A DNA stretch of 40,973 nt from Bordetella parapertussis. GTDB lineage: Bacteria; Pseudomonadota; Gammaproteobacteria; Burkholderiales; SG8-41. Shown here piece after piece: positions 1 through 8,291 of this stretch; within the stretch, counting starts at the first letter, position 1, and the number at the start of each line of letters is the position of its first letter. The translations under genes were made by a program, and so were the position numbers. Location of the stretch: contig CAMATZ010000053.1 in NCBI GenBank assembly GCA_945861275.1, positions 1 to 40,973 on the forward strand. The letters are read 5' to 3'. Below the pieces are notes generated by a model. The model saw nothing but the letters and a program-made list of their open reading frames with translations. It had not been told where the DNA came from and did not search any database.

Positions 1-324
1 AAATTGCGCGGACTGGGCGTCAGCAGCCCGAAACGCACCGCGCAGTTGCCTGATGTGCCGACCGTCGCGGAGTCGGGTGTCAAGGGATTCGATGTCACCG
101 TCTGGTACGGGCTGTGTGCGCCCGCCGGTGTACCCGAGCCCATCATTGCCAAGCTCAACGCCGCCATTGTCAAGACGCTGGTCTTCCCCGAGGTGAAAGA
201 GCGCTTGGCGCAGACCAGCATCGAAGCCCAGTCATCCACACCTGAACAGTTCGCCGCGCACATCCAATCCGAGACGGCCAAATGGGCGAAGGTGGTGAAG
301 GAGGCTGGTATAAAAGTGGAATGA
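1..324 (+). CDS. Bug-family (TTT system) solute-binding protein, C-terminal part only
   Basis: Reading frame 1 is open from the first base to the TGA at 322-324, so the gene starts outside the window and only about the last 107 residues are present. The visible part carries the family hallmark LPDVPTVAESG followed by a Trp-Tyr-Gly stretch and a helical C-terminus. This is typical of the second lobe of periplasmic tripartite tricarboxylate transporter receptors (Bug/TctC family), which bind carboxylates or similar small ligands. The next gene, a paralogue, begins only 3 bases after the stop, so the two are probably cotranscribed. No TctA or TctB membrane subunits are nearby, and the ligand cannot be told from sequence. 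Confidence 0.9.
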   Translation, partial: KLRGLGVSSPKRTAQLPDVPTVAESGVKGFDVTVWYGLCAPAGVPEPIIAKLNAAIVKTLVFPEVKERLAQTSIEAQSSTPEQFAAHIQSETAKWAKVVKEAGIKVE

Positions 325-327
325 GCA

Positions 328-1302
328 ATGAAACCGCGGACAGCAGTATTTATCTGCATCGCAGCGCTGGCTGCATCGAGCGCTGAATTAGTTTTTGCCC
401 AGAGCTACCCGGCCAAGGCGGTGCGCATCGTTGTTCCGCAGGCGCCGGGAGCCGCGTCCGACCTTTTCACTCGTTTGCTGGGACAAAAACTCAGCGAAAG
501 CCTCGGTCAACCCGTGATTAACGATGCGCGGCCGGGCGCTGGCGGCGCACTTGGCGCCGAGGTCGCGGCGCGCGCGGCGCCCGACGGCTACACGCTGCTG
601 ATGGGGACCAATTCCACGCACGGTTCCAACCCGGCGCTGTATACGAAACTCGCCTACGATCCGATCAAGGATTTCGCGCCGATCACGCTGACGCTGGGCA
701 CGCCCTATGTATTGACGGTGCATCCATCGCTACCCGTGACCACTTTGAAACAGCTCATTGCATTCGCGAAATCGCGACCCGCACAGTTGAACTACGCTTC
801 GGCGGGCAACGGCAGCACACACCATTTCTGCGGCGAACTGCTCAAGGCGATGTCAGGCATCGATATTGTCCATGTGCCGTACAAGGGTGGGCCGCCGTCG
901 ATCACTGCGGTGCTAGGCGGTGAGGTGTCGATTCTGTTTTCCGTCGTCAGCACGCTGCACCCGCATATCAAAAGCGGGAAATTGAAGGCGCTGGGCGTGA
1001 CGACAGCCAGGCGCTCGAGCCTGCTGCCCGAGGTCCCGACCATGTCGGAAGCGGCGCTGCCCAATTTCGAAATGCTGTCGTGGTTCGGCCTGCTCGCGCC
1101 CGCCGCGACACCGAGAGCCATCATCAGCCGCCTGAATACGGAAACGATCAAGGCGTTGAGCGCGCCCGATATAAAATCCGTCATCGCCGCCCAGGGATCG
1201 GAAATCCTATCCGGCACGCCCGATCAGTTTGCCGATTACATTAAAGCCGAGATCGCGAGGATCGGCAAGATCGCCAAAGCCGCCGGCATCAAGGCAGAGT
1301 GA
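328..1302 (+). CDS. Bug-family (TTT system) periplasmic solute-binding protein
   Basis: 324 residues, the normal length for the family. Residues 1-25 look like a Sec signal peptide (MKPR, hydrophobic core, VFAQ), followed by the mature start YPAKAVRIVVPQAPGAASD, whose PxRxIVP and GxxxD pattern is diagnostic of Bug/TctC receptors. Later landmarks are the PDGYTLL strand, LNYASAG, HVPYKGGPPS ligand-loop region and LPEVPTMSEA. It acts in the periplasm, probably binding an organic acid. The ATG lies 3 bases after the preceding paralogue's stop with GTGGA just upstream, which implies a tandem operon. Like the other copies here it is an orphan without TctAB, and Bug orphans are often expanded in Burkholderiales. 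Confidence 0.93.
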   Translation: MKPRTAVFICIAALAASSAELVFAQSYPAKAVRIVVPQAPGAASDLFTRLLGQKLSESLGQPVINDARPGAGGALGAEVAARAAPDGYTLLMGTNSTHGSNPALYTKLAYDPIKDFAPITLTLGTPYVLTVHPSLPVTTLKQLIAFAKSRPAQLNYASAGNGSTHHFCGELLKAMSGIDIVHVPYKGGPPSITAVLGGEVSILFSVVSTLHPHIKSGKLKALGVTTARRSSLLPEVPTMSEAALPNFEMLSWFGLLAPAATPRAIISRLNTETIKALSAPDIKSVIAAQGSEILSGTPDQFADYIKAEIARIGKIAKAAGIKAE

Positions 1303-1377
1303 GAGGTCGAGCCAAGCACCCCCTGTGGCCAGGGATGCGCTTCAGCGGTTATCGCGCCAGGTCAAAACCGCCGGCGC

Positions 1378-2349
1378 TCACTCCGCCTTCACCCCGGCGG
1401 CCTTCCACACCTTCCTGCGCGTGGTGATCTCGTCGTGGACCAGCTTGTCGAATGCCGCGGGGCTGCTCGCCTTGGCGATGGCGCCCTGATTCGCGATGCG
1501 CTCCTTGATGTCGGTGCGCCCGAGGATCTGCCCGACTTCTTTTGCCAGCAGGTTGATGATTGCGCGCGGTGTCTTGCCCGGCGCCAGCATCCCGTACCAG
1601 CCCTGGTACTCAAACCCGGTTAGCCCCGCCTCGGCCACCGTCGGCACATCCGGCAGCGCCTGCGCGCGGTAGGTGGTGGTCACCCCCAGCGCGAGCAGCC
1701 GCCCGCTCCTGATCAACGGCACCACCGCGAGCACCGGCGAAAGTATGAATTGCACGCGCCCGCCCATGAGGTCGGTGAGTGATTCAGGCGAGCCGCGGTA
1801 CGGCACATGCACCGCGTTGATGCCGGACGCCAGCTTGAACAGCTCGGCGCCATAGTGGGGTCCGCTGCCGAGCCCGGTCGAGCCGTAATTGAGCTGCCCC
1901 GGCTTGTCGCGTGCGAGCGCGATCAACTCTTTCACCGATTTCGCGCCGAGGGCAGGCGCCACTACCAGCACCAGCGGGGTGCTCGCATACTGGGTGACGC
2001 CAGCAAAGTCGCGCACCGGGTCATAGGGGAGTTTCGCATACAGCGCCGCGCTGCCCGAAAAATTGGACCCGGTCACCATCAGCGTGTGGCCGTCGGGCGC
2101 CGCCTCGGCGACGATGGTGCAGGCGACGATGCCGCCGGCGCTGGGACGGTTGTCGGTCACCACCGGCCGGCCCCAGCGCTCCGTCAGCGCAGGGCTGACG
2201 ATGCGCGACAGGACATCCGTCGCGCTGCCTGCGGTGAACGCGACGACGATGCGCAGCGGCCGGTTGGGAAAGGCCGCTTCCACCGAGGCCGCCTGCGCGT
2301 CCGCCGCGGCGGCGAGTAGCAGCAGCACCTGCAAAAAGATTCGCGTCAT
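1378..2349 (-). CDS. Bug-family (TTT system) periplasmic solute-binding protein
   Basis: The frame is open further upstream, but the start at 2349 is chosen because GGGAGAA sits 4 bases before the ATG and the protein then opens with a clean signal peptide (MTRIFLQVLLLLAAAADAQA). This gives 323 residues. Family marks are PNRPLRIVVAFTAGSATD, PDGHTLM, LNYGSTGLGSG, HVPYRGSPES and LPDVPTVAEAG. It is the last gene of a minus-strand run (CoA-transferase, LVIVD protein, methyltransferase, this gene) with a 34-base gap to the methyltransferase, and it converges on the preceding Bug gene. Association with a class III CoA-transferase suggests, but does not prove, uptake and CoA activation of a carboxylate. 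Confidence 0.92.
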   Translation of the reverse strand: MTRIFLQVLLLLAAAADAQAASVEAAFPNRPLRIVVAFTAGSATDVLSRIVSPALTERWGRPVVTDNRPSAGGIVACTIVAEAAPDGHTLMVTGSNFSGSAALYAKLPYDPVRDFAGVTQYASTPLVLVVAPALGAKSVKELIALARDKPGQLNYGSTGLGSGPHYGAELFKLASGINAVHVPYRGSPESLTDLMGGRVQFILSPVLAVVPLIRSGRLLALGVTTTYRAQALPDVPTVAEAGLTGFEYQGWYGMLAPGKTPRAIINLLAKEVGQILGRTDIKERIANQGAIAKASSPAAFDKLVHDEITTRRKVWKAAGVKAE

Positions 2350-2383
2350 GCGCTTCTCCCGGGTAAGAACCTGCGCGCGTATT

Positions 2384-3034
2384 TTACATCCTGCCGGACG
2401 CAGGCCTGCGCCACACGCTGGCCAACCACGGCTGCTGTTCACGCGGCAGCCCGGCGGGACGATAGTAGTGCGTCAGCTCGACGAATCCGGCCGCTGACAG
2501 ATAGCCGCGCCACGCCGGCCAATCATGATAGGCGCTGTAACGATCGCCGCTCCAGCCCTCGTGGCCCCGCTGTTCATCCGCGCGCGGATTCGAGCTGAAG
2601 AGCACGCCGCCGGGTTTCAGTGTCGCGCGTAACTCCGTCAGCACGCGTGGCAATTCCTGGCTGGGGACATGGAACAACGCCGCATTGGCGAACACCCCGT
2701 CAAAGTAGTCGTCGGGCAAACGCAGTTGCAGAAAATTCTGCTGCAGCACTTCACATCCGCTGTCGGCGCGCGCCATCGCGGCAAACCGCGCCGCGCCTTC
2801 CAGCCCGGTGGCGCGGTGGCCGAGTTTTTTGAAGGTTTTGAGATCACGGCCCGGACCACAGCCAAAGTCGAGCAGTTCAAACGGCGGCGGCGCTTCGATG
2901 TATTGCAACAGCGCCGCGATATTCTGGCTCACGTCGTGATCGCGCGTGCCTTCGCGGAATTCCTGCGCGCGCCCTTCATAGTGCGCCAGCGTGCGTGTGG
3001 CGATATGTTCAAGAGCTGCGGGCGTCAGGTTCAT
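2384..3034 (-). CDS. SAM-dependent class I methyltransferase
   Basis: 216 residues with a Rossmann-type methyltransferase core. Motif I LLDFGCGPGRD is at residues 54-64, an acidic end of strand 2 (GLEG) at about 77-80, and the motif IV-like segment DGVFANAALFHVP at 112-124, followed by LKPGGVLFSS. This matches the Methyltransf_11/25 type of small-molecule or protein methyltransferases. The C-terminal YRPAGLPREQQPWLASVWRR tail is typical of uncharacterised members. The start at 3034 is 9 bases downstream of the LVIVD gene's stop, so the two are almost certainly cotranscribed. The substrate is not recognisable. The ribosome-binding site is weak, consistent with translational reinitiation. Confidence 0.88.
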   Translation of the reverse strand: MNLTPAALEHIATRTLAHYEGRAQEFREGTRDHDVSQNIAALLQYIEAPPPFELLDFGCGPGRDLKTFKKLGHRATGLEGAARFAAMARADSGCEVLQQNFLQLRLPDDYFDGVFANAALFHVPSQELPRVLTELRATLKPGGVLFSSNPRADEQRGHEGWSGDRYSAYHDWPAWRGYLSAAGFVELTHYYRPAGLPREQQPWLASVWRRPASGRM

Positions 3035-3043
3035 GGCTGATCA

Positions 3044-4363
3044 TTAATTCGGCCGCTTGAATTCCAGAATATTCAAGCCCGGACCACGGTCGACCAGATA
3101 GATAATGCCGCGGCTATCGAGATCGACGTCGTTGGTCTGGGGTCCGGGCTGACCCGGCGCCGGCTCGGGTATGTAATGGCCAACCTCCTGCGGTGCGCTC
3201 GGGTCTGCAATATCGACAATGCGCAGCCCGCCCGCGAACCAGGTGCAATAGACCAGGGTATCGTCCATGCGCTCATGGAACTGGTGCGCGCCAAAACGTC
3301 CGGGCGTGGCACGGCTATAGGGTGAATCGAGTTCGCTCACTTCAAAAATCGACAGCGCCTGAATTTTGGCAAGATCGCTGATGTCCAGCACCCACAGGCA
3401 GGCGTGCGGACGGCCGCGGCGGCGCGCCATTTCTTCGGCGTCATGCGCGTGATCCTCCTCGTCGATGGCAAGCGCAATGCGTCTACCGTTAATCGGAAAC
3501 GGCACCTCCATAAAGGTGTGACTCGGTTCCGGAAACGGTGGGTGGTAATTGTATGCGCCGATGGTCGCCGGCTTGCGTATGTCGGAAACGTCGATCACGC
3601 GCACGCCGCCATGCCAGCAGCCGGCGAACAGCCGGTCGCCGGAGCGCAGCGCATGGTGCAGGCGTTGCTGCCGCCCCGGCCACGATTTTTTTTCGTTGGC
3701 GGCGGCGTTCTGGCCGGGCAACCACCAGCGCGAAACTTCTTCCGCTTTGGCCGGATTGCGTATGTCGTAAATCACCAGTATGTTGCCGATGAAGCCCGGC
3801 ATCTCGGTCGAGATGTAGGCATAGTTGGCATCCATGTCGAAACGATGCACGCCGATGCCGTGGGTCTTGTGAAAAGAAATGAGTTTCGGCCTGGTGCGAT
3901 CGGACACGTCGTAGATCTTGAAACCGCCTTTGTCGTAGGGCTTGCGCTGGGCTTCCTCGACCGCCGGAATGTCGGCAACACCCACACCCAGTTTTTGCGC
4001 CAGCTCGGCGTGGTTGGGTTCGCGGCCGAGTTCGGCGAGCATGCGCGCGCGCAGGCCCGGCAGTTCGTCCGCCTTGCGGCCGATCGCAGTCATATTGCGC
4101 TCGCTATTAACGATCATGATATCGCCGATCACGCGCGCCTTGTGACTGTGCGAAGTCGGGTCCTCCAGTTTGATCTGCGAGACCACGCGCGGCTTGCGCG
4201 GGTCGCTGATGTCGATAATGCTGGTGCCCAGATCCTGCTTGTTCGGCAGATGGCCGAGATACGCGTAGTTGCCCTGCACGTAGACTTGTCCCGAGCCCGG
4301 CAGATCGAGATGTGCGAGCCGGGTAATGTTGCGGGCGAGTTGCGGTTTCGATGTTTGATCCAT
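3044..4363 (-). CDS. LVIVD-repeat beta-propeller protein with an unusual helical insert
   Basis: 439 residues built from repeated strands of the LVIVD type: SIIDISDPRKP (48-58), GGFKIYDVSDRTRPK (146-160), LVIYDIRNPAK, GGVRVIDVSDIRKPA, LWVLDISDL and GGLRIVDIADPSAP. This pattern is known from beta-propeller proteins whose function is mostly undefined. No signal peptide is visible, so it is predicted cytoplasmic. The start at 4363 has AAGGAAG just upstream. Residues about 95-142 interrupt the repeats with a charged helical segment containing LGREPNHAELAQKLGV, which resembles region 3 of sigma-70 factors. It sits in the minus-strand operon between the CoA-transferase (40-base gap) and a methyltransferase (9-base gap). 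Confidence 0.85.
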   Translation of the reverse strand: MDQTSKPQLARNITRLAHLDLPGSGQVYVQGNYAYLGHLPNKQDLGTSIIDISDPRKPRVVSQIKLEDPTSHSHKARVIGDIMIVNSERNMTAIGRKADELPGLRARMLAELGREPNHAELAQKLGVGVADIPAVEEAQRKPYDKGGFKIYDVSDRTRPKLISFHKTHGIGVHRFDMDANYAYISTEMPGFIGNILVIYDIRNPAKAEEVSRWWLPGQNAAANEKKSWPGRQQRLHHALRSGDRLFAGCWHGGVRVIDVSDIRKPATIGAYNYHPPFPEPSHTFMEVPFPINGRRIALAIDEEDHAHDAEEMARRRGRPHACLWVLDISDLAKIQALSIFEVSELDSPYSRATPGRFGAHQFHERMDDTLVYCTWFAGGLRIVDIADPSAPQEVGHYIPEPAPGQPGPQTNDVDLDSRGIIYLVDRGPGLNILEFKRPN

Positions 4364-4403
4364 GGCGCTTCCTTGGTTGACGATTCAATGTTCGCTGCGG
4401 ATT

Positions 4404-5672
4404 CTACTCTGCGCGATCTTCGGTATTCAACATCCGCTGCGAGCGCAGCACCACTTGTTCCGACTTAAGCTGTTGAATCTGCGCCGCGGAATAGCCCAGC
4501 GCCGCGAGGATCGAATCCGTATGTTCGCCCAGATTTCCCGGATGCTCGCGCACTTCAAAATCGGCGGTGCGGCCCATCGAAATCGGCAGCTTCGGCAGCT
4601 TGAACTGCTTGTCGCCGACTTTCAGATTCAACCAGCGCTGGCCTTCGTTCAGGTGCTTTTCATCCAGCAGATCCAGCGGCGTGTTCACCGGCGAATACGG
4701 CACCAGCGCCTGGTAGAGGCGCAGCGCGATCTCATCGTAGGTTAACTTCTCCACCGCTGCCTTGACCCGCTCCGCGATGCGCGGCTTGTGCGCGCCGCGT
4801 TTGCGGTTGGTATTGAATTCAGCAGAATTTTTCCAGTCGTCAAAGCCCAGTGCGTCGCACAACCCTGCCCAGTGCCGGTTGCCCGTTACCGCGATAAATA
4901 TTTGTTTGGCGTCGCTGGTGGGAAACAGCCGGTACACGCCCCAGCCCATGGTGTCGCCCATGCCGCTGGTACGGGCGCCGCGCGGCGGCGGATTGATGCC
5001 TGTCATCTGCGCGCCGGTGATGTACTGGCTGACCCAGAACACGATGGTTTCGTAAAGGCCCGCCTCAATGCAATCGCCTTCACCGGTGCGTTCGCGGCGA
5101 TACAGCGCTGACAAAATGCCAATCACGCCGTAGGTCGCGGCGCCGATATCGGTGATCGATGCGCCCGCGCGCATCGGCTGATCCTTGAGTCCCGTAAGAT
5201 AGGCCAGTCCGCCCGCCATCTGCGCCAGTTCGTCGAGAAACGGGCGATCGGCATACGGGCCGGGCAAAAACCCTTTCACCGAGCAATAAATAATGCGCGG
5301 ATTGATGCGGCGCCCCCAGGCGTAATCCAGACCCAGACGGCGCAACGCCCCCGGCGCAAAGTTGTCGAACACCACATCCGATTGCGCCACCAGTTGCTCG
5401 AATATTTTCTTGCCGCCGGGCTTGCGCAAATCCAGCGCGAGAAATTTCTTGTTGCGATTGAACGAATAGAACGTCGAGCCGTTATTCGAGTGACTGCGCG
5501 CGGTATCGCCGGTTTCGGGGTTTTCGATCTTGATCACATCCGCGCCAAGGTCGGCGAGGATCACGCCGCCGCTGGGGCCGGCGACGATGTGGCTGAGTTC
5601 GAGCACGCGCACGCCGTCCAGCGGCAACTTCTGCTTGCCTGCGCTCATATCCGCGGTCACTTCTCCGCTCAT
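4404..5672 (-). CDS. Class III (CaiB/BaiF) CoA-transferase
   Basis: 422 residues, normal for family III CoA-transferases, which move CoA between carboxylic acids through an aspartyl-CoA anhydride. Visible marks are LDGVRVLELSHIVAGP (18-33), LADLGADVIKIENP (39-52), FDNFAPGALRRLGLDY (102-117) and the DELAQMAGGL segment, where Asp147 corresponds to the catalytic aspartate. The C-terminus carries the usual V-R-EHPGNLGEHTD-ILAALGYS ending. It is the first gene of a four-gene minus-strand operon that ends in a Bug binding protein. The ATG at 5672 has only a poor ribosome-binding site; an internal ATG at 5648 preceded by GGAGAAG is an alternative start. The acid substrate is unknown. Confidence 0.92.
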   Translation of the reverse strand: MSGEVTADMSAGKQKLPLDGVRVLELSHIVAGPSGGVILADLGADVIKIENPETGDTARSHSNNGSTFYSFNRNKKFLALDLRKPGGKKIFEQLVAQSDVVFDNFAPGALRRLGLDYAWGRRINPRIIYCSVKGFLPGPYADRPFLDELAQMAGGLAYLTGLKDQPMRAGASITDIGAATYGVIGILSALYRRERTGEGDCIEAGLYETIVFWVSQYITGAQMTGINPPPRGARTSGMGDTMGWGVYRLFPTSDAKQIFIAVTGNRHWAGLCDALGFDDWKNSAEFNTNRKRGAHKPRIAERVKAAVEKLTYDEIALRLYQALVPYSPVNTPLDLLDEKHLNEGQRWLNLKVGDKQFKLPKLPISMGRTADFEVREHPGNLGEHTDSILAALGYSAAQIQQLKSEQVVLRSQRMLNTEDRAE

Positions 5673-5915
5673 AATTTCAACTCTTTACAGTCTTTCAGTT
5701 GGTAATTCATGGCCATATTCCTTGATAGCGCTTTCGCGACGCAACGACGGGTTGGGTGAATAGTGTATGCGCATTCGACGGCACCACCGCACTCACTTGA
5801 CGGCCCGTAACGTGTGCACCACACTGGTTATTGCGATGGCGCTTGATGCCCTTTGATACCTTGCGCTGCTGTTAATGGTAGTTATTAATTCTGGCGATCT
5901 ACGCGGAGAAAACCG
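5673..5915. other. Divergent intergenic region between CoA-transferase operon and Bug gene
   Basis: 243 bases separating two divergently read units, so it must hold the promoter of the minus-strand operon and of the plus-strand Bug gene. The only firm element seen is the ribosome-binding site GCGGAGAA 6 bases before the Bug ATG at 5916. No convincing -35/-10 pair or palindrome was found. Confidence 0.5.
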
Positions 5916-6959
5916 ATGAAGCCTTCAAAACATATTGCAATAAAAACATATGGTTATACAAATGTCGTGTGCGTGAAATCGCGTGGTGCAGGGGTAGTGA
6001 TCGCCGCCATCGCAAGCGCTGGCGTGCTGCTCGCCCACGCCCAAACCGGCGCAGCACAGGCATGGCCGGTAAAACCGATCCGCGTCATCGTGACCGCACC
6101 CGCCGGCGGCACCTCGGACATACTCACGCGCCTGGTCGGCCAGAAATTAACCGAGGCCTGGGGCCAGCAAATCATCGCTGACATCCGTCCCGGCGCCAAC
6201 GGCAACATCGGCGTGGAGATTGTAGTGCGCTCGGCGCCTGATGGCTACACCATGGTGCTGATGGATATCGGCAATCTGTCGATCAGTCCCAGCATGTACA
6301 CCAAACTGCCGTTCGATATCCTTCGCGATCTCACGCCGATCACGACCGTGACGTTTTCGCCGTATCTGCTGACCACGCATCCCAGCGTGCCGGTGAAAAG
6401 TGTGGCGGACCTGATCGCACTCGCCAAAGCCAATCCCGGCAAGCTGAATTTTCCGGTGGGACTGGGAAGCACCATTCATCTGAGCGGACTTGCGCTGCAA
6501 CAACGCGTGGGTGCAAGTTGGACCTACATCCCGACCAAGGGCGGCCAATCCTCCGTAATGTCGGTGATGACGGGCGACAGCGACTTCCTGATGATGGGCG
6601 TGATTCAGACCTGGGTGCATGTGAAAAGCGGCAAACTGAAACTGATCGCCGTTTCGAGCGAAGCGCGCGAACCGATGTTTCCGCAGGTGCCCACCGTCGC
6701 CGAAACGCCGGGCCTCGCAGGCTACAGCGCGGGCTCGTGGCAGGGCATACTCGGCCCCGCGCGCATGCCCGCCGAACTCGTGAACAAAACCTACAACGAA
6801 GTCAAGCGCATCATTGCGCTGCCGGAGATCAACGACAAGCTCACGGCACAAGGCTCGCGCCCGCACGCGAAGACGCCGCAAGAGTTGGGCAAGTGGCTGG
6901 CGGCGGAGAAAGACAAGTGGTCCAAAGTGGTGAAGGCGAGCGGCTACAAGATTGAGTAA
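5916..6959 (+). CDS. Bug-family (TTT system) periplasmic solute-binding protein
   Basis: 347 residues, about 20 longer than its neighbours because of an extended N-terminus. A basic stretch to residue about 24 precedes a hydrophobic signal core (GVVIAAIASAGVLLAHAQ), followed by the mature start AWPVKPIRVIVTAPAGGTSD. The family pattern continues with PDGYTMVLMD, LNFPVGLGSTIHLSG, YIPTKGGQSS and FPQVPTVAETPG. The start is supported by GCGGAGAA at a good distance. It is transcribed divergently from the CoA-transferase operon and has no TctAB partners. It is a fourth paralogue in the first 7 kb and is divergent from the other three, so it probably recognises another ligand. Confidence 0.93.
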   Translation: MKPSKHIAIKTYGYTNVVCVKSRGAGVVIAAIASAGVLLAHAQTGAAQAWPVKPIRVIVTAPAGGTSDILTRLVGQKLTEAWGQQIIADIRPGANGNIGVEIVVRSAPDGYTMVLMDIGNLSISPSMYTKLPFDILRDLTPITTVTFSPYLLTTHPSVPVKSVADLIALAKANPGKLNFPVGLGSTIHLSGLALQQRVGASWTYIPTKGGQSSVMSVMTGDSDFLMMGVIQTWVHVKSGKLKLIAVSSEAREPMFPQVPTVAETPGLAGYSAGSWQGILGPARMPAELVNKTYNEVKRIIALPEINDKLTAQGSRPHAKTPQELGKWLAAEKDKWSKVVKASGYKIE

Positions 6960-7075
6960 AAGTATCGGTAACGCGTAGATTATCCTGTAGCTTATCGGCG
7001 CATCAGTAGATTGGATTTGCGCTCTGCCCGCAGGCTCCCGAGAATACCCGCTACGTTTCTGAACGAGAGAACCGC

Positions 7076-8257
7076 TTGCCCAGCCTGGTCCCACCGCACG
7101 GAGGAGGCGTCCTTAAGCCGCTGCTGCTGGCCGGCGAACCGCTTGCCGCCGAGTGTGCCCGCGCCGGCACGCTGCGCGCGGTTGGCGTGAGTTCGCGCGA
7201 GAAGGGCGACCTGATCATGCTCGGCATCGGCGGCTTCACACCGCTTGAAGGCTTCATGACGCGCGCCGATTGGGCGGGGGTCTGCGACGGCTATCGGACT
7301 GCGGCGGGCCTTTTCTGGCCGATCCCGATCACCTTGTCGGTCGATGCCGAAACTGCCGGCTCGATTCGGCTCGGCGGTGAGATCGCGCTCGTCGATTCCG
7401 AAACCGGCGCAGTGCTCGCCACCATGCAAGTCACGGAAAAGTACGCGATCGACAAGGCACATGAATGCCGCTCGGTGTTCGGTACCGAAGATGCCGCGCA
7501 TCCCGGCGTGAAGATGGTGATGCAGCAGCCCGAAGTGAATCTCGCAGGTCCGGTAAAGGTGCTCTCCGACGGCGGTTTCAAGGCGAAATACGGCGCACTG
7601 TTCATGACGCCGGCCGAGACGCGCGCCGAATTCGAGCGCCTGGGCTGGTCGCGGGTCGCTGCATTCCAGACGCGCAATCCGATGCACCGCTCGCATGAAT
7701 ATCTCGCCAAAGTGGCGATCGAGGTGTGCGACGGCGTGCTGGTGCACTCGCTGCTCGGCAATCTCAAGCCGGGCGACATCCCGGCCGAAGTGCGCACGCG
7801 CGCCATCGCAACCTTGATCGAGCACTATTTCTATGCTGGAACGGTGGTGCAGGCTGGATATCCGCTCGACATGCGCTACGCCGGGCCGCGCGAAGCGCTG
7901 CTGCACGCGCTGTTCCGGCAGAACTATGGTTGTTCGCACCAGATCGTCGGGCGCGATCACGCGGGCGTGGGCAGCTATTACGGGCCGTTCGATGCGCACC
8001 ATGTATTCGACCAGATCCCGCACGACGCGCTGCACACGCAGCCGCTGAAGCTGGATGTGACGTTCTGGTGCTACCGCTGTGGCGGCATGGCATCGGGGCG
8101 CACCTGCGCGCACGGCGACGCAGACCGCCTGCAGGTGTCGGGCACGCAGCTGCGCAGGTGGCTGTCTGAGGGCAGCGCCGTGCCGCCGGAATTCTCGCGG
8201 CCGGAAGTACTCGAAATCCTGCGCGCGTATTACGCCGGGCTGGAAGACAACGAGTAG
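7076..8257 (+). CDS. sat: Sulfate adenylyltransferase (ATP sulfurylase)
   Basis: 393 residues of the single-chain Sat type used by sulfur oxidisers and sulfate reducers; it is unrelated to the CysDN enzyme. In oxidising direction it converts APS and pyrophosphate to sulfate and ATP. Residues 198-208 hold the nucleotide-binding [11 protein letters not shown] motif, 292-297 GRDHAG, and Cys332, Cys335 and Cys344 form the zinc-ribbon-like site WCYRCGG...C seen in dissimilatory-type Sats. The start used is TTG at 7076 with GAGAGA upstream; no ATG lies between the preceding stop and this point, and the first in-frame ATG (residue 48) falls inside the conserved PUA-like domain. It converges with the lysR gene 33 bases away and faces the aprMBA operon. 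Confidence 0.95.
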   Translation: MPSLVPPHGGGVLKPLLLAGEPLAAECARAGTLRAVGVSSREKGDLIMLGIGGFTPLEGFMTRADWAGVCDGYRTAAGLFWPIPITLSVDAETAGSIRLGGEIALVDSETGAVLATMQVTEKYAIDKAHECRSVFGTEDAAHPGVKMVMQQPEVNLAGPVKVLSDGGFKAKYGALFMTPAETRAEFERLGWSRVAAFQTRNPMHRSHEYLAKVAIEVCDGVLVHSLLGNLKPGDIPAEVRTRAIATLIEHYFYAGTVVQAGYPLDMRYAGPREALLHALFRQNYGCSHQIVGRDHAGVGSYYGPFDAHHVFDQIPHDALHTQPLKLDVTFWCYRCGGMASGRTCAHGDADRLQVSGTQLRRWLSEGSAVPPEFSRPEVLEILRAYYAGLEDNE

Positions 8258-8267
8258 GCCGTAGTGC

Positions 8268-8291
8268 AGCGCCGCGGCCACGCCGCGCGCT
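8268..8291. terminator. Hairpin between convergent sat and lysR
   Basis: AGCGCCGCGG (8268-8277) pairs with CCGCGCGCT (8283-8291) apart from one bulged C, with the loop CCACG. It lies in the 32-base gap between two converging genes and touches the lysR stop codon. It lacks a T-tract, so it may only be a weak or factor-assisted bidirectional terminator. Confidence 0.35.

Noticed and set aside
3404-4468. 354-codon plus-strand frame opposite the LVIVD gene
   Set aside because: Shadow of the minus-strand gene; it would also cross the gene boundary into the CoA-transferase.
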